64,000 bases of DNA. It comes from Aceticella autotrophica. GTDB taxonomy: Bacteria; Bacillota; Thermoanaerobacteria; Thermoanaerobacterales; Thermoanaerobacteraceae. How positions within the stretch are numbered: the stretch's first letter is position 1; each line of letters opens with the position of its first letter. The notes under the pieces were generated by a model, which had not been told where the DNA came from, ran no database searches, and worked only from the letters and a program-made list of their open reading frames with translations. Positions 1 to 9,159 of this stretch are shown piece after piece. The position numbers and the translations under genes were made by a program. Location: NCBI RefSeq assembly GCF_017357865.1, contig NZ_CP060096.1, forward strand, positions 1,971,001-2,035,000. The letters are read 5' to 3'.

Positions 1-2
1 GA

Positions 3-719
3 CTGAGGATAGATATTCCAAAAGGCAATATTACATTAGGGACAATATACACACTCATGCCATTTGATAACACAATTGTCACAATGAGTATGACAGGCTC
101 TCAAGTTAAAAAGGTACTCGAACAGGCTGTCCAAGATAATGGCAAAGGCATACAAGTTTCAGGACTTACATTTAAATATGACCCATCTAAACCATCTATG
201 CAAAGAGTATTTGATATGAGAAAATCTGATGGTACTCTTATTGATATGAATAAAAAATATATTGTTGCAACAAATAACTTCATGGGCACAGGAGGAGATG
301 GCTTTAAAGGATTTACAGAACCAGATGTTGAAAAAAGTTATAATGACACACAGAAATTAGTAAGGGATGCATTTATAGATGCAATTAAAGCGCAAAAAAA
401 CATAATAGCAAGTACGGATGGAAGAATTTCGCCAGCTTCCATGACTGGAACGAACACAATAATAGAACCAACAAATAATTTATTTGCAAACGAAATAAAT
501 TATTTAGAATATTTAAGAAAATCCCCAAATATAAGCAATGGTACAAAAATATGGGCTAATGAAGCAGAGTATTTATTAATCCTTTTAAAGAACGGAGATA
601 CTGGGAATCAAATATGGGCTAAATACCGATTAAAAAACATGGGATTTAGTTCCGATCTAATCTCACAATTATTAAGTTATAATACTACATCATTTAAAAA
701 GAACAAAAATATAGCATAA
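3..719 (+). CDS. 5'-nucleotidase C-terminal part (5' truncated by window edge)
   Basis: The frame is open from base 3, so the start and the N-terminal metallophosphatase domain lie outside the window. The visible part begins DIPKGNITLGTIYTLMPFDN and continues with GSQVKKVLEQAV and FMGTGGDGFKGF, the pattern of the 5'-nucleotidase C-terminal (substrate-binding) domain of UshA/YfkN-type secreted enzymes that dephosphorylate nucleotides outside the cell. About 85 residues after this domain (from roughly NNLFANEINYLEYL) form a tail I do not recognise; it has no SLH or sortase motif. The gene points toward the minus-strand operon on its right and is closed by a hairpin terminator. The family assignment is firm; substrate and anchoring are not visible. 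Confidence 0.8.
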   Translation: MRIDIPKGNITLGTIYTLMPFDNTIVTMSMTGSQVKKVLEQAVQDNGKGIQVSGLTFKYDPSKPSMQRVFDMRKSDGTLIDMNKKYIVATNNFMGTGGDGFKGFTEPDVEKSYNDTQKLVRDAFIDAIKAQKNIIASTDGRISPASMTGTNTIIEPTNNLFANEINYLEYLRKSPNISNGTKIWANEAEYLLILLKNGDTGNQIWAKYRLKNMGFSSDLISQLLSYNTTSFKKNKNIA

Positions 720-742
720 AATTATAATAATATGTTTAACAT

Positions 743-770
743 AAAAAACTGCAATGAAATGCAGTTTTTT
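743..770 (+). terminator. Rho-independent terminator of the 5'-nucleotidase gene
   Basis: The inverted repeat AAAAAACTGCA / TGCAGTTTTTT with a short ATGAAA-type loop ends in a T run, 24 bases after the stop. A-rich and T-rich arms make it usable on both strands, so it could also stop minus-strand transcription leaving the GDPD gene. Confidence 0.8.
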
Positions 771-917
771 ATGTTAATATGAAATATATAATAATTTAGC
801 AATTTTAATTTTTTAAGATTAACAATATCAAAAGGTTAAAAGTTAACTAATATTAAGTTAATGAATAGAGATTCGAAGAGTGTTTTTCTATGTATACAAA
901 AATAAAGGAATGAAATA

Positions 918-1664
918 TTAAGACATGTTAGTTTTTTTCTTTAAAAGATTTATTAAAGCCCCAGGATTATTTGAAATAATTCCATCTACTCCATAATTTA
1001 TCATTATTTCCATATCCTCTTTTCTATCTACAGTCCAAGGAAACAATTTTATATTATTTCTCCTACAAGCTTCAACTATATTAGGTATTATATTTAAATA
1101 AAAAGGGTGAAATGAAAAAGCTTGCATATTAATTGCCATATGCCATGCCTCTACAATACCACATTGACAAATAAGCCCGGTTTTTAATTCTGGTGCAATT
1201 ATTTTAATATTTCTTAAGCTATTATAATTAAAAGAAGATATAATTACCCTATCTTCAAACTTATTAGCCTTTATTGCTTTTACAAGTTTTTCTTCGATCC
1301 CTGAATAAAGCATAATTCCGCTCTTAATTTCAATATTTAACAGAAAATTTTTATTTCCAATTAGCTCAAAAACTTCATATAAAGTAGGTACTCTCTCCCC
1401 TGAAAACTTTTTGTCAAATTTTATACCAGCATCCAATCTTTTAAGCTCCTTTAAAGTAAAATCTTTTACAAAGCCAATTCCATCTGTAGTCCTGTCAACC
1501 CTTTCATCATGTATAACTACAAGTTGTGCATCTTTTGTCAATTGAACATCCATCTCAATACCATCAGCTTCCATTTCTAAAGCATTTTTAAAAGATGAAA
1601 GTGTGTTTTCCGGCGCATTTTTAGAATCTCCTCTGTGAGCAATTACTAATAGTTTCATAACCAC
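918..1664 (-). CDS. Glycerophosphodiester phosphodiesterase (UgpQ/GlpQ type)
   Basis: The 248-residue protein has the GDPD TIM-barrel signature: AHRGDSKNAPENT at residues 9-21, GIEMDVQLTKD, VVIHD and a C-terminal FPWTVD followed by GVDGIISNNP. The first His-Arg and the later His of IHD are the catalytic pair of the family, and the Glu/Asp pair binds the metal. It hydrolyses glycerophosphodiesters to glycerol-3-phosphate and an alcohol. There is no signal peptide, so it acts in the cytoplasm on imported substrate. It is the last gene of the ABC operon, about 50 bases after the ATPase gene. A good AGGAGGCGTGG-type ribosome site precedes the start (Met-Val-Met-Lys; the internal ATG is equally possible). 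Confidence 0.9.
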   Translation of the reverse strand: MVMKLLVIAHRGDSKNAPENTLSSFKNALEMEADGIEMDVQLTKDAQLVVIHDERVDRTTDGIGFVKDFTLKELKRLDAGIKFDKKFSGERVPTLYEVFELIGNKNFLLNIEIKSGIMLYSGIEEKLVKAIKANKFEDRVIISSFNYNSLRNIKIIAPELKTGLICQCGIVEAWHMAINMQAFSFHPFYLNIIPNIVEACRRNNIKLFPWTVDRKEDMEIMINYGVDGIISNNPGALINLLKKKTNMS

Positions 1665-1713
1665 GCCTCCTAAAATTTTATGCTAAAATTCAAAAGTTAA
1701 AACAATAACCTCT

Positions 1714-2814
1714 TTAGCTGTTTAAAATTGACATTTCTGTTTGCTTGTCAAAAAAGTGTAATTTATTTGTATCAAAAGCGATTTTTATAATATCGCCAGT
1801 TTTTATTGTAGACATTGAATCACTTTTTGCTATCAGCAGATCTCCTTTAAGGTTAAGATATAAATATGTTAGAGCACCCATAAATTCTATTATTTCAACT
1901 TTTGCTTCAATAACACTTTCAGAATATTTACCTACATATAGATCTTCAGGTCTTATACCAAGCACCACATCTTTTCCAATATATCTTTCGTCTTTAAGTT
2001 TATTTAAAATAAACTTAGGAAGCACAATACTATAATCCTTAAAATTTGCATATACTTTACCATTTTTCTTTTCAAGCTTTGCATCAACAAAATTCATCTT
2101 AGGACTTCCAATAAAGCCAGCTACAAATAAATTTGCAGGATTCTCGTATATAAACTGTGGTTTATCTACTTGCTGGATAACTCCTTTATTCATGACAACT
2201 ATTCTTGAACCCATTGTCATAGCTTCTGTCTGGTCATGCGTAACATATATAAAAGTCGTTTTAAATCTGTCATAAATTTTAGATATTTCTGTTCTCATTT
2301 GCACCCTTAATTTAGCATCAAGATTTGAAAGAGGTTCATCCATTAAAAATACCTTTGGATTACGCACTATCGCACGTCCTAAAGCAACCCTCTGTTGTTG
2401 TCCGCCTGATAAAACTTTTGGCTTTTTATTTAAATATTCCTCAATACCTAAAATTTTAACAGCTTCTTTAACCTTTATGTCAATCTCTGCTTTTGGTATT
2501 CTCCTTAGTTTTAAACTAAAAGCTAAATTATCATAAACTGTCATATGAGGATATAGTGCATAATTCTGAAATACCATGGCAATATCCCTGTCTTTTGGTG
2601 GAATATTATTAACAAGCCTTCCGTCAATATATAATTCTCCACTTGTTATTTCTTCAAGTCCAGCTATCATTCTTAAAATTGTTGATTTACCACAGCCTGA
2701 TGGACCTACTAACACAATAAATTCTTTATCTTTTATGTCAAGATTGAAATCTTTAACAGCTGTAACCCCACAGTTATATCTCTTATAAACATTTTTAAAA
2801 ATAACATCTGCCAT
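1714..2814 (-). CDS. ugpC: ABC transporter ATP-binding protein, UgpC/MalK type
   Basis: The 366-residue carbohydrate-importer ATPase shows Walker A GPSGCGKST near residue 38, the Q-loop VFQNYALYPHMTVYDN, signature LSGGQQQR, Walker B VFLMDEPLSNLDAKLR and the switch region VTHDQTEAMT. A C-terminal TOBE/OB region (about residues 240-360, with GIRPEDLY) is the regulatory domain of the UgpC/MalK/MsmX family. It drives the two permeases upstream in the operon. Such ATPases often serve several transporters, so the substrate comes from context: two GDPD-type genes and a GntR regulator suggest glycerol-3-phosphate or glycerophosphodiesters. It follows the binding-protein relic and an intercistronic hairpin. 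Confidence 0.9.
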   Translation of the reverse strand: MADVIFKNVYKRYNCGVTAVKDFNLDIKDKEFIVLVGPSGCGKSTILRMIAGLEEITSGELYIDGRLVNNIPPKDRDIAMVFQNYALYPHMTVYDNLAFSLKLRRIPKAEIDIKVKEAVKILGIEEYLNKKPKVLSGGQQQRVALGRAIVRNPKVFLMDEPLSNLDAKLRVQMRTEISKIYDRFKTTFIYVTHDQTEAMTMGSRIVVMNKGVIQQVDKPQFIYENPANLFVAGFIGSPKMNFVDAKLEKKNGKVYANFKDYSIVLPKFILNKLKDERYIGKDVVLGIRPEDLYVGKYSESVIEAKVEIIEFMGALTYLYLNLKGDLLIAKSDSMSTIKTGDIIKIAFDTNKLHFFDKQTEMSILNS

Positions 2815-2875
2815 CTTTTAAACTCCTTAATATTATTTAAAATATTTTTAACAACTTTTATGGCTAATATGTTTA

Positions 2876-2914
2876 GATTTCAGAGGAAATATTTTATATT
2901 TACCCCCTGAAATC
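2876..2914 (-). other. Intercistronic hairpin upstream of ugpC
   Basis: GATTTCAG at 2876-2883 pairs with CTGAAATC at 2907-2914, extended by a purine/pyrimidine tract, in the 250-base gap between the binding-protein relic and the ATPase gene. There is no clear T run on the minus strand, so it may stabilise or process mRNA rather than terminate. The rest of 2815-3062 is A+T-rich without an open gene. Confidence 0.4.
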
Positions 2915-3062
2915 TTATTCTGTAGTTGTTTTTGATTTCAATTTATCTACATATAAAATAAATATTAGACATAAAAGCAGTAATTTGACTATTAAAAAAA
3001 TAAAAATAACTCTAAATATCAATATTTAGTAAAAATTGATAAAAATGATACTGCAAAGTTTT

Positions 3063-3332
3063 TTATTTTCCTATTGTTTGGTTATATTTTTCTAACGCAC
3101 TATTTATGCTTTTCACAGCTTCATCAAGAGCCTGTTTTGGTTCTGCCTGTTTTGGTTCTGCCTGTTTTTGAAGAACTTTTTCTATTGCCTTTTCCACAAT
3201 TTGCCTAGCCTCTGGAAATACTCCAATTAATGCACCTTCAGACAAAGGGGACGGTTCCTTTTGTCCGTTGTGTAAGGACTAAAGACAAAAGAAATAACGC
3301 TATTAACATTGAAGAAATTATTAATTTTTCAT
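3063..3332 (-). pseudogene. Second ABC binding-protein gene, internally deleted
   Basis: Only the two ends of a solute-binding-protein gene remain. At 3332 an ATG with a good AAGGAGG site opens a typical signal-peptide sequence that reads, with one frameshift after codon 2, as (M)KKLIISSMLIALFLLSLVLT. It runs into the palindrome at 3241-3265 and then directly into a C-terminal tail (3063-3245: GALIGVFPEARQIVEKAI ... ALDEAVKSINSALEKYNQ) of the kind that ends family-1 sugar-binding proteins. A small EPKQA repeat occurs in the tail. About 1.1 kb that should encode the body is missing. It sits between the permease and ATPase genes, where a binding-protein gene is expected. Function is lost. Confidence 0.65.
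3241..3265. repeat. REP-like palindrome at the deletion joint
   Basis: The sequence GACAAAGGGGACGGTTCC followed by TTTTGTC is an imperfect inverted repeat (GACAAAGG / CCTTTTGTC). The same GGGGACGGTTCC core occurs inverted at 13619-13644. It replaces the body of the binding-protein gene, so it marks either a REP insertion or a recombination joint. Confidence 0.55.
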
Positions 3333-3409
3333 AAAAATTCCTCCTTAAATTACTTAATAATTGATATTTTATAATACACTTGCTAAAATCCTTAATTGTG
3401 TAATTAACT

Positions 3410-4285
3410 CTATGTTTGTTGTGAGATAGACTTCATGAGATTTCTTATATATGGCATGGAAAATAATAACACAATTGTAACCATTATTATGGCTATGGAA
3501 GAGGAATAACCTATTTGAAAATATCTAAAAGCATTTCTATATATATAAAAGCTTATGGTCTCTGTAGAATTGCCGGGTCCTCCTCCTGTCATCACATAAA
3601 CCTTGTCAAACACCCTAAAAGTATCTATTGTTCTTAAAAGAGCTACTAAAAATATTGCGGGTTTTATCAGTGGTAAAGTAATATATCTTAATTTCTGAAG
3701 ATAATTAGCACCATCTACATCTGCACTTTCATATATATCTTGTGGTAAAGATTGTAAATAAGCAAATATTATTAAAAAAGCAAAAGGAGACCACTGCCAA
3801 ATGTCTGTCAAAATTATTGAAAACAAGGCGATCTTAGGTGAATTAAGCCATTCTATTGCTTTTCTACCAAATACTTCTACGATAAAATTTATGACTCCGT
3901 AATTATAATCATACATCATTTTCCAGGTCAGTGCTACAGTGATAGGTGGAAGTAGCATAGGTATGAGTATTATGCTCCTTAGTAATTTCTCATATCTTGA
4001 TTTTAATGAATTAAAGAACAGAGCCAATATTAAACCCAATAATGTTTCAGAAAATACAGCCAATATGACAAAATAAAAGGTGTTTTTTACCGCTATAATA
4101 AACAATGGATCTGAAATTCCTTGCAAGTAATTATTTAGTCCAACAAATTTTGTTATGTTTTTTATATAATCAATTTTAAAGAAGCTTGTTGCAATTTCAT
4201 AAATTGTGGGATAGAATGTAAATATAAGGAGTAAAAAGATGGACGGTAATAAAAACCAATATATTGACTTTTCAGCTTTTTTCAC
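3410..4285 (-). CDS. ABC transporter permease, MalF/UgpA type
   Basis: The 291-residue protein has six predicted membrane segments, beginning with WFLLPSIFLLLIFTFYP. The EAA loop is ESADVDGANYLQKLRYITLPLIKP (about residues 187-210), where the ATPase docks. It is the first of the two importer permeases, paired with the gene at 7625-8458. It starts 65 bases after the stop of the interrupted binding-protein gene and should be cotranscribed, though the IS upstream may be polar. The role (sugar or glycerol-phosphate uptake) comes from the neighbours. Confidence 0.88.
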   Translation of the reverse strand: MKKAEKSIYWFLLPSIFLLLIFTFYPTIYEIATSFFKIDYIKNITKFVGLNNYLQGISDPLFIIAVKNTFYFVILAVFSETLLGLILALFFNSLKSRYEKLLRSIILIPMLLPPITVALTWKMMYDYNYGVINFIVEVFGRKAIEWLNSPKIALFSIILTDIWQWSPFAFLIIFAYLQSLPQDIYESADVDGANYLQKLRYITLPLIKPAIFLVALLRTIDTFRVFDKVYVMTGGGPGNSTETISFYIYRNAFRYFQIGYSSSIAIIMVTIVLLFSMPYIRNLMKSISQQT

Positions 4286-4685
4286 ATTATCACCTCATTT
4301 ATTAATTTTTACAGAGGCTCCCCGGCTCATGGGGAACCTCTTTCCTCAGTTATTTTAATATCTTTTCTATTTCACTATTTGCCTTATCAAGGCCTTCTTT
4401 TATACCTATTTCTCCACTTACAATCTGTGAAAGGTAAAGTCCCCACACATCCTCTATCTGGCTCCAATATGGACTTCTTGGTCTAACAACAGAATGTTCA
4501 AGAGCATCAAGCTGAATAGGATAATATCTATACTTATCTACCAATTCTTTATCACTGTATAAACTCTTTCTTGTGGGAGGTACTCCAAATTTAAGCGCCA
4601 TTTCTTTTTGTACCTCTTTACTTGTTACCCATTGTAAAAATTTCACTGCTTCCTTTTTATTGTTAGAAGTGGAGGGTAAGCCTAG

Positions 4686-6595
4686 GAGTCCACTCGGAAA
4701 GAGCTTATCTACAGGTTAAAAATTTTTATCATCACAAAAATTATCAGAATAATCTCTATTTAACTAAATATATATGACTTTGTTATTGATTTTAATATGT
4801 ATGTTCTGCTTTATTGATCTGTTATTGCTATTTTTAATCTCATTAACCATTCTTTAAGCCGTTTTTGGGCAGACTTCTCCCTTCTTAATTTGTCTATTAC
4901 AAATTTTAGAAATATGTTTCATTATTACTTTGATATTATTGTTTATTGCTACCATTATCATTTGCCATCTTATTTTTAATTTCCCTCTATACCTTCCTTT
5001 ACGTCCGCCATGCCTGGTAAGTTCTGATATGTTTCTTTCTACATTCGGTCTTTTTGCATAGTCTTCTTTAAATTCATCTGTTTTTTGATATTCTCTTTGT
5101 TCTTGTATCTCTTTTTCATATGGATGTATATTTATTGTTCTCCCTTTTTTTGATTTTGTACATTGGTCTTTTAGCGGACAATCATTACATTCTTCTGCTC
5201 TAAATTTTACTGTAACTTGCTCATGTTTTTGCGTTTTTTCAGTATCAAATTGTTTTATGTGTCCGTTGGGACATTCTACTGTTCCTTTTTCTAAATCAAT
5301 TTTGAATTCTTCTTTTGAAAATCCTCCACTTGGATTTGTTGCTTCCGGTACTCTAATGCAAAAATCTGTTCCTTCTTCTTTCCTTTTTTCTATTTCTTCA
5401 AAGTCACTATATGCACAATCTCCATACAGTTTATCTATATCAACGCCGTTTCTTCGGCTTTGTTCTATAAGATCACTCATATGTTCACCATCTGCTATAT
5501 TTGCTCCATCGACTTCTATTCCTACTACTACTGAGCCTTTTTCTCCTCCTGTTATAATTTCAGCTTTGTATCCATCTGATAATTTCGATGAGGTCTTTCT
5601 CCCATGGCGCATTTCGTCATCTACTACTGATATTATTCTGTCTTTCGCTGTTCCTTCTATCATTTTTACATGCCCATCGTTTGTTATTTCAACATCTTGT
5701 AATGCTACTCTTTCTAATAATTCAATTGCTTTTTTTAAATCATCTTTTATATCTTTTTTTGTTTTTATATTTTCTACGAGTGATAGTGCATCTTTAACAA
5801 GTTCTTCGAGTAATTTTGCTTTTTCTTTTTCATTTTCCCATGCTATTTTGGGTTTTTTGATATTTTCTTCATAATCTGTTCTTTTCAGTATTTTTTTTGA
5901 TGCATCTTCCATTTCGTAAAACTTCATGAAACGGAGAACCATCTTTATCCCTTGGTATATCATAGTGTAAGTATCTTGTCTGGCACAAGAGCCCCAAATC
6001 ATGAATGAATCTATTATATGTAAGTTGTCTTTATTAAACAGTCCTACTTCTTTTGCCTGACTAATTGTTTTAATAAATATTTCTTTTCCTATTTCACTGT
6101 TAAACAGTCTTTTTCTATGATCACATAATGTTACTGCATCTATTCCATCAAAATCCCGTGGTGCGGTTAATGCATATTTAATTCTATCATCGAATCGTGA
6201 TTCTTCTTCCATTTCACGATCAGAATATCCTTTTTCAAATTGTATCAGCATCGCTGTAAATGTATATACTGGGGATATGGATTCTCTGCCATAGTATGAG
6301 AAAAGTGGCTGAAACATTTCTTCATTAAGATTATTAAATACCCATGTTCTTAGTCTATGATAATAACTTACTTCAGAAATTTTCCCAAGTAACCAATAAT
6401 CTGAAAATGACATTTGTCTATCTGCTTTTCCTATCATTTTTATCACCACATTTTTTTTTATATTATTTATATTATACCATAAAAAATACCTCTTAAGTGC
6501 TTATTTCGTGTGTGTTTAGGAGTATTTTTTTTGTAAATTATATGGCTTTCAATAACATATTTGTTAATTTATGATTGATGATTCCGAGTGGACTC
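4686..6595 (-). mobile_element. IS1182-family insertion sequence with CTAG target duplication
   Basis: Perfect 14-bp terminal inverted repeats, GAGTCCACTCGGAA at 4686 and TTCCGAGTGGACTC ending at 6595, are flanked by CTAG on each side (4682-4685 and 6596-6599). The total is 1,910 bp with one transposase gene. CTAG is itself a palindrome, so the insertion targets a palindromic tetranucleotide. The exact in-frame restoration of the host gene after removal confirms the boundaries. A related end is left at 23764-23802. Confidence 0.93.
4854..6437 (-). CDS. IS1182-family transposase
   Basis: DDE transposase of about 527 residues. The N-terminal region YYHRLRTWVFNNLNEE and the motif FTAMLIQFEKGYSDREMEEE are typical of IS1182/IS5-like enzymes. 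Likely catalytic acids are Asp in HIIDSF, Asp in LYGDCAYSDFEE and Glu in RPNVERNISELTRHGGRKGRY. A Cys cluster, CNDCPLKDQC, precedes the last acid, as in DDE_Tnp_1_6 proteins. I prefer the ATG at 6437 (MIGKAD) because GGTGA lies about 7 bases upstream; a GTG 12 bases earlier is also open. The frame is intact, so it may be active. Confidence 0.9.
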   Translation of the reverse strand: MIGKADRQMSFSDYWLLGKISEVSYYHRLRTWVFNNLNEEMFQPLFSYYGRESISPVYTFTAMLIQFEKGYSDREMEEESRFDDRIKYALTAPRDFDGIDAVTLCDHRKRLFNSEIGKEIFIKTISQAKEVGLFNKDNLHIIDSFMIWGSCARQDTYTMIYQGIKMVLRFMKFYEMEDASKKILKRTDYEENIKKPKIAWENEKEKAKLLEELVKDALSLVENIKTKKDIKDDLKKAIELLERVALQDVEITNDGHVKMIEGTAKDRIISVVDDEMRHGRKTSSKLSDGYKAEIITGGEKGSVVVGIEVDGANIADGEHMSDLIEQSRRNGVDIDKLYGDCAYSDFEEIEKRKEEGTDFCIRVPEATNPSGGFSKEEFKIDLEKGTVECPNGHIKQFDTEKTQKHEQVTVKFRAEECNDCPLKDQCTKSKKGRTINIHPYEKEIQEQREYQKTDEFKEDYAKRPNVERNISELTRHGGRKGRYRGKLKIRWQMIMVAINNNIKVIMKHISKICNRQIKKGEVCPKTA

Positions 6596-7624
6596 CTAGA
6601 AGCCAATTTCCAATCATGGCAGCAGAGTCTTTAACCTGACCGGGAACAACAGAAAAGTTGATTTTCCCTACAACCTTTGAGCTTTGAGGATTGTCCACCT
6701 TTGATACCCAAGCAGGCCATGCAATTGTCATTGCTACCTGACCCTGAGTGAGCGCATTGGCGATTTGGTCAGTATCAAATGTCTCTACACCTTTAGGACT
6801 GTATTTTTTTAGTTTAAGATATGTTTCCATTGCTTTTATGCCGGCTTCACTGTTTACATGGGGAACATTGTTTGTATCAAGGACTTCTCCACCATACGCC
6901 CAAAAAACTGGTAGAAAATCTGAAACTATTGGGTTACCTCTTTGTCCTCTTATGACATATCCATATACATTCGGAGCTTCTTTTTCAGTAATGGTTTTAG
7001 CTATTTTTAAAACATCATCCCAGGTCTTTGGATGGATAAGGTTGTATTTATCTAAGAGGTCTTGCCTGTAATAAAAAAGTTCTACATTACCTACCATCGG
7101 AACCGCATATAAAGAGCCTGTTTTATAAGGATGTTTCCCCAATGCCACACTCTTTTCTACAAAATCGCTGTCAAGACCATTGGGAAAGAAACTATCAAGA
7201 TTTGTCAGGATTTTTCCTCCTCCAAATTCCGGCATCCATGGGTCATCAAGAGTTACAAGGTCATAGGCTCCAGCTTTGTTTTTGATGTCCAAAACAATTG
7301 CTTCTTTTAGCTCATTATAAGGCATTCCAACTACTTGAACGTCAATACCTGTTTTTTCTTTATATTTTTTGCCCATTTCTGATAAAGCATCTGAGATGTT
7401 ACCTGCCCTTGCTGCTATGTGAAGTGTTATCTGTGGTGGAGTTTTTCCTTTAGCCGCGCTTGTTGAGGGTGAATTCTGTTCTTTGCTTTGTGAGGATGAC
7501 TGTGTAAGACTCTTACAGCCAGAGAATAAAATTGAAAATATCAGCAAACTGGCTAAAAGAAAGGTTAAACTTGATTTTTTCTTAAACATTTTTATACCTC
7601 CTCTAAAATTTAAAAGATTTTATG

Positions 7625-8458
7625 TCAACCCTTTATAGAACCAAGGGTTAGACCCTTTACGATGTAATCTTGCATCAAAATAGCGAGTAAAAATATGGGT
7701 ATTAAAGATATTATCCCTCCGGCACTCATAGGTCCCCATAGTACAAGGTATTCAGTTATAAGACTTGAAAGAGCAACAGGAACTGTTACAAGCTTTGTAG
7801 ACTGCAAGAAAATCAATGCGAACATAAATTCATTCCATGAAGTGATAAAAGTGAAGATTGCTGTTGCTCCCAAACCCGGCAGGAGAAGAGGCAGTATGAG
7901 CCTTAAAAATATCTGCAAAGGGCTTGCTCCGTCAATCATTCCACTTTCTTCAATTTCTACTGGTATTTCGTTTATAAAATTTATAAGCATCCATACTGCA
8001 AAAGCAAGATTGAAAGTAATATATAAAAGTATCAAACCAGAGTGAGTATTTAAAAGATTTAAATTTCTTAAGATTAAATAAAGAGGGATTACAAAGGCCA
8101 CAGGCGGAAATATTCTAACGAGTATGATCCAAAGGTTTAAAGCTTTTTTCCCTTTAAAGTTAAACCTTGATATCGCATAAGCAGAAAAAGCAGCAAAAAT
8201 AATGACTACAGTAGTAGAAAATAATGCTATTTTAAGGCTGTTTAAAATTGTAGTGCCGAATTTTAAGTCTATAAATATTTTTTTATAGTTCTCTAATGTA
8301 AAATTTTTAGGAATAAAAGTAGGAATCTGCGAAAAAATCTCAACCCTGTCTTTAAAAGAATTCACCAGCATCCAGTACACGGGGAAAAGTGTCCATACAA
8401 GTATCAGGACAAAAAATATATATTTAATTATAGATAAAGCTTTTTTCATTCTTTTCAC
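7625..8458 (-). CDS. ABC transporter permease, MalG/UgpE type
   Basis: The 277-residue protein starts KKALSIIKYIFFVLILVWTL and has six membrane segments. The EAA loop is EESGMIDGASPLQIFLRLIL (about residues 170-189) and the C-terminus YIVKGLTLGSIKG is typical of the MalG branch. It is the second permease of the importer. Its ATG overlaps the end of the upstream GDPD-like gene by 4 bases, so the two are translationally coupled. The binding-protein gene begins 35 bases downstream. Confidence 0.88.
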   Translation of the reverse strand: MKRMKKALSIIKYIFFVLILVWTLFPVYWMLVNSFKDRVEIFSQIPTFIPKNFTLENYKKIFIDLKFGTTILNSLKIALFSTTVVIIFAAFSAYAISRFNFKGKKALNLWIILVRIFPPVAFVIPLYLILRNLNLLNTHSGLILLYITFNLAFAVWMLINFINEIPVEIEESGMIDGASPLQIFLRLILPLLLPGLGATAIFTFITSWNEFMFALIFLQSTKLVTVPVALSSLITEYLVLWGPMSAGGIISLIPIFLLAILMQDYIVKGLTLGSIKG

Positions 8459-9144
8459 ACCCTTATTAATATTTCTTTTAACTCTTTTACTTTATTAGTG
8501 GTAATTGATTCCACACCCTTTTTTATCATTTCACGCATTGCTTTTATATCATCGACAGTCCATACAAATACCATCAAACCTCTTTTATGAGCAAAATCTA
8601 CAAATTCTTTACTACAGATTCTGTAGTCCAGATTTACTCCACAGTACAAGTTTTTAACAGCTATGTTACATACTTTTTGGATATCTTTTGTTTTTTCTTT
8701 TTCGGCGTTTAGAAGAACTTGTATCAATGGATTAATTTTTTTTATTTTTTGAGCAACCTCACTTCCACAACCAGTTATAAATACCCTTTCTGACATATAC
8801 TTTTTAGATATTTCATTTATTATAACCTCATATTCTTGACAGTCTTTTATGTCTACATTTATTAGAACTTCTTCAGCCGAAACATAATCAAAAGCTTCCT
8901 CTAACAATAGTAAATCATTCAAATTTTGTTTTAATTCTTCGTATGTTAAATCTTTTACCCTCTTCTTTTCCCCATTTATATCTACATATTCATCATGATA
9001 GAGTACAGGTATTTTATCCTTAGTGATACTTATATCAACTTCTATTATGTCTACTCCTAATTTTATAGCCTTTAAAAGATATGCTATAGAATTCATCTTT
9101 GTACCCATGCAGCCTGAATGAGCTGTAACAAAAGGTTTTCTCAA
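8455..9144 (-). CDS. GDPD-like protein with altered active-site motif
   Basis: The 229-residue protein has the fold signature of glycerophosphodiester phosphodiesterases: IIEVDISITKD, VLYHDEYVD, INVDIKD and FVWTVDDIKAM near the C-terminus. The usual AHRG...PENT start is changed to AHSGCMGTKMNS: the catalytic first His is kept but the following Arg is Ser and PENT is lost. The second His (YHD) is present. It may be a sub-specialised phosphodiesterase or one with changed substrate. It lies between the regulator and the permease genes, so it shares their regulation, and differs clearly from the canonical GDPD at the other end of the operon. Confidence 0.75.
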   Translation of the reverse strand: MRKPFVTAHSGCMGTKMNSIAYLLKAIKLGVDIIEVDISITKDKIPVLYHDEYVDINGEKKRVKDLTYEELKQNLNDLLLLEEAFDYVSAEEVLINVDIKDCQEYEVIINEISKKYMSERVFITGCGSEVAQKIKKINPLIQVLLNAEKEKTKDIQKVCNIAVKNLYCGVNLDYRICSKEFVDFAHKRGLMVFVWTVDDIKAMREMIKKGVESITTNKVKELKEILIRV

Positions 9145-9159
9145 AGTTTGCCCTCCTTT

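Larger units (their letters stand above)
4350..7589 (-). pseudogene. ABC substrate-binding lipoprotein gene split by an IS1182-type element
   Basis: The 5' part (7589 to 6600) encodes a lipoprotein signal with lipobox LFSGC and about 310 residues of a family-1 binding protein (LVTLDDPWMPEFGGG, PMVGNVELFYYR, MTIAWPAW). It stops at GNWLL. The 3' part (4685 to 4350) continues in frame as LLGLPSTSNNKKEAVKFLQW to the natural C-terminus EKILK. Removing 4686-6595 and one CTAG copy restores one frame of about 440 codons, normal for the family. The receptor would have delivered substrate to the permeases at 3410-4285 and 7625-8458. As the other binding-protein gene of the operon is also broken, the transporter probably lacks a receptor unless one is encoded elsewhere. 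Confidence 0.9.

Noticed and set aside
5257-5874. Plus-strand open frame of 205 codons opposite the IS1182 transposase
   Set aside because: It is the antisense shadow of a clear transposase and is low in complexity.
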